A stretch of 5,360 nt of DNA from NCBI GenBank assembly GCA_014381165.1, contig JACMIM010000340.1, forward strand, positions 1 through 5,360, in the 5' to 3' direction. The position numbers and the translations under genes are program-made. The notes under the pieces are model-generated. The model made no database searches. It was not told where the DNA came from and saw nothing but the letters and a program-made list of their open reading frames with translations. The DNA is from Roseiflexaceae bacterium. Its GTDB lineage: Bacteria > Chloroflexota > Chloroflexia > Chloroflexales > Roseiflexaceae. Shown here piece after piece: positions 5,253 to 5,360 of this stretch. The stretch's first letter is position 1. Every line of letters starts with the position of its first letter.

Positions 5253-5360
5253 ATGTCTCGGAAAAATGCTCAGGTGAGTCGGCGCAGCTTCCTGCGGGGA
5301 GCGCTGTTTGGCGGTGGGGCGGTGGTGCTGGCAGCGTGTGGTGCGCCGACGACAAGCGGC
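5253..5360 (+). CDS. Tat-exported lipoprotein, likely ABC sugar-binding protein (partial)
   Basis: Only the first 36 codons are present and the gene continues past the window edge. They encode a textbook twin-arginine lipoprotein leader: SRRSFLRG (9-16) matches the Tat motif, a short hydrophobic stretch follows (17-28), and the lipobox LAAC puts the lipidated cysteine at residue 29, followed by the polar GAPTTSG linker start. The mature protein would be folded in the cytoplasm, exported and anchored to the outer face of the membrane. Such leaders are common on extracellular solute-binding proteins of carbohydrate ABC transporters, and the position after sugar-metabolism genes fits that. The mature domain is not visible, so this is inferred. 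AAAGGAG at 5238-5244 supports the start. Confidence 0.8.
   Translation, partial: MSRKNAQVSRRSFLRGALFGGGAVVLAACGAPTTSG

Noticed and set aside
1..5360. CRISPR array, rRNA, or complete insertion sequence
   Set aside because: No regularly spaced direct repeats, no rRNA-like segments and no transposase gene were seen.

Overview
The window holds most of a one-strand catabolic gene cluster, all on the + strand. By eye the coding sequence is about 60% GC. The GC-rich paired hairpins in the intergenic regions and the final Tat-type lipoprotein leader fit a bacterium such as a filamentous member of the Chloroflexota. This taxonomic guess is an inference from style only; no marker gene is present.

Layout. 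Positions 1-649 carry no convincing gene. They hold a pair of GC-rich TTCA-loop hairpins (225-271), a near-consensus sigma-70 promoter (329-357), an operator-like palindrome just downstream (386-407), and a roughly 160-bp insertion-like element with 17-bp terminal inverted repeats and a perfect 19-bp internal palindrome (424-585). Five complete genes follow: an IclR-family regulator (650-1411); a mandelate racemase/muconate lactonizing (enolase superfamily) enzyme (1430-2590); a VOC/glyoxalase-fold metalloprotein (2657-3163); an NAD(P)-dependent D-2-hydroxyacid dehydrogenase (3160-4092, overlapping the VOC gene by 4 nt); and a D-tagatose 3-epimerase-like TIM-barrel isomerase (4113-5012). A 240-nt spacer with a second hairpin pair precedes the start of a Tat-exported lipoprotein gene (5253 to the window edge), probably the substrate-binding protein of a carbohydrate ABC transporter.

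How the genes may work together. The enolase enzyme abstracts a proton next to a carboxylate, the epimerase acts on ketoses, the dehydrogenase interconverts 2-keto and 2-hydroxy acids, and the exported lipoprotein would capture substrate. With an IclR regulator in front, the simplest reading is an inducible uptake and breakdown route for an acid sugar, aldarate/lactone or rare ketose. I do not recognise this exact combination as a named pathway. The substrate cannot be read from the sequence.

Main points for a second look: the insertion-like element lodged between the likely promoter and the regulator; the promoter-operator arrangement; the dehydrogenase's apparent NADP-type cofactor loop; the Lys-x-Arg variant in the enolase enzyme; and the VOC protein as a possible unassigned step of the pathway.
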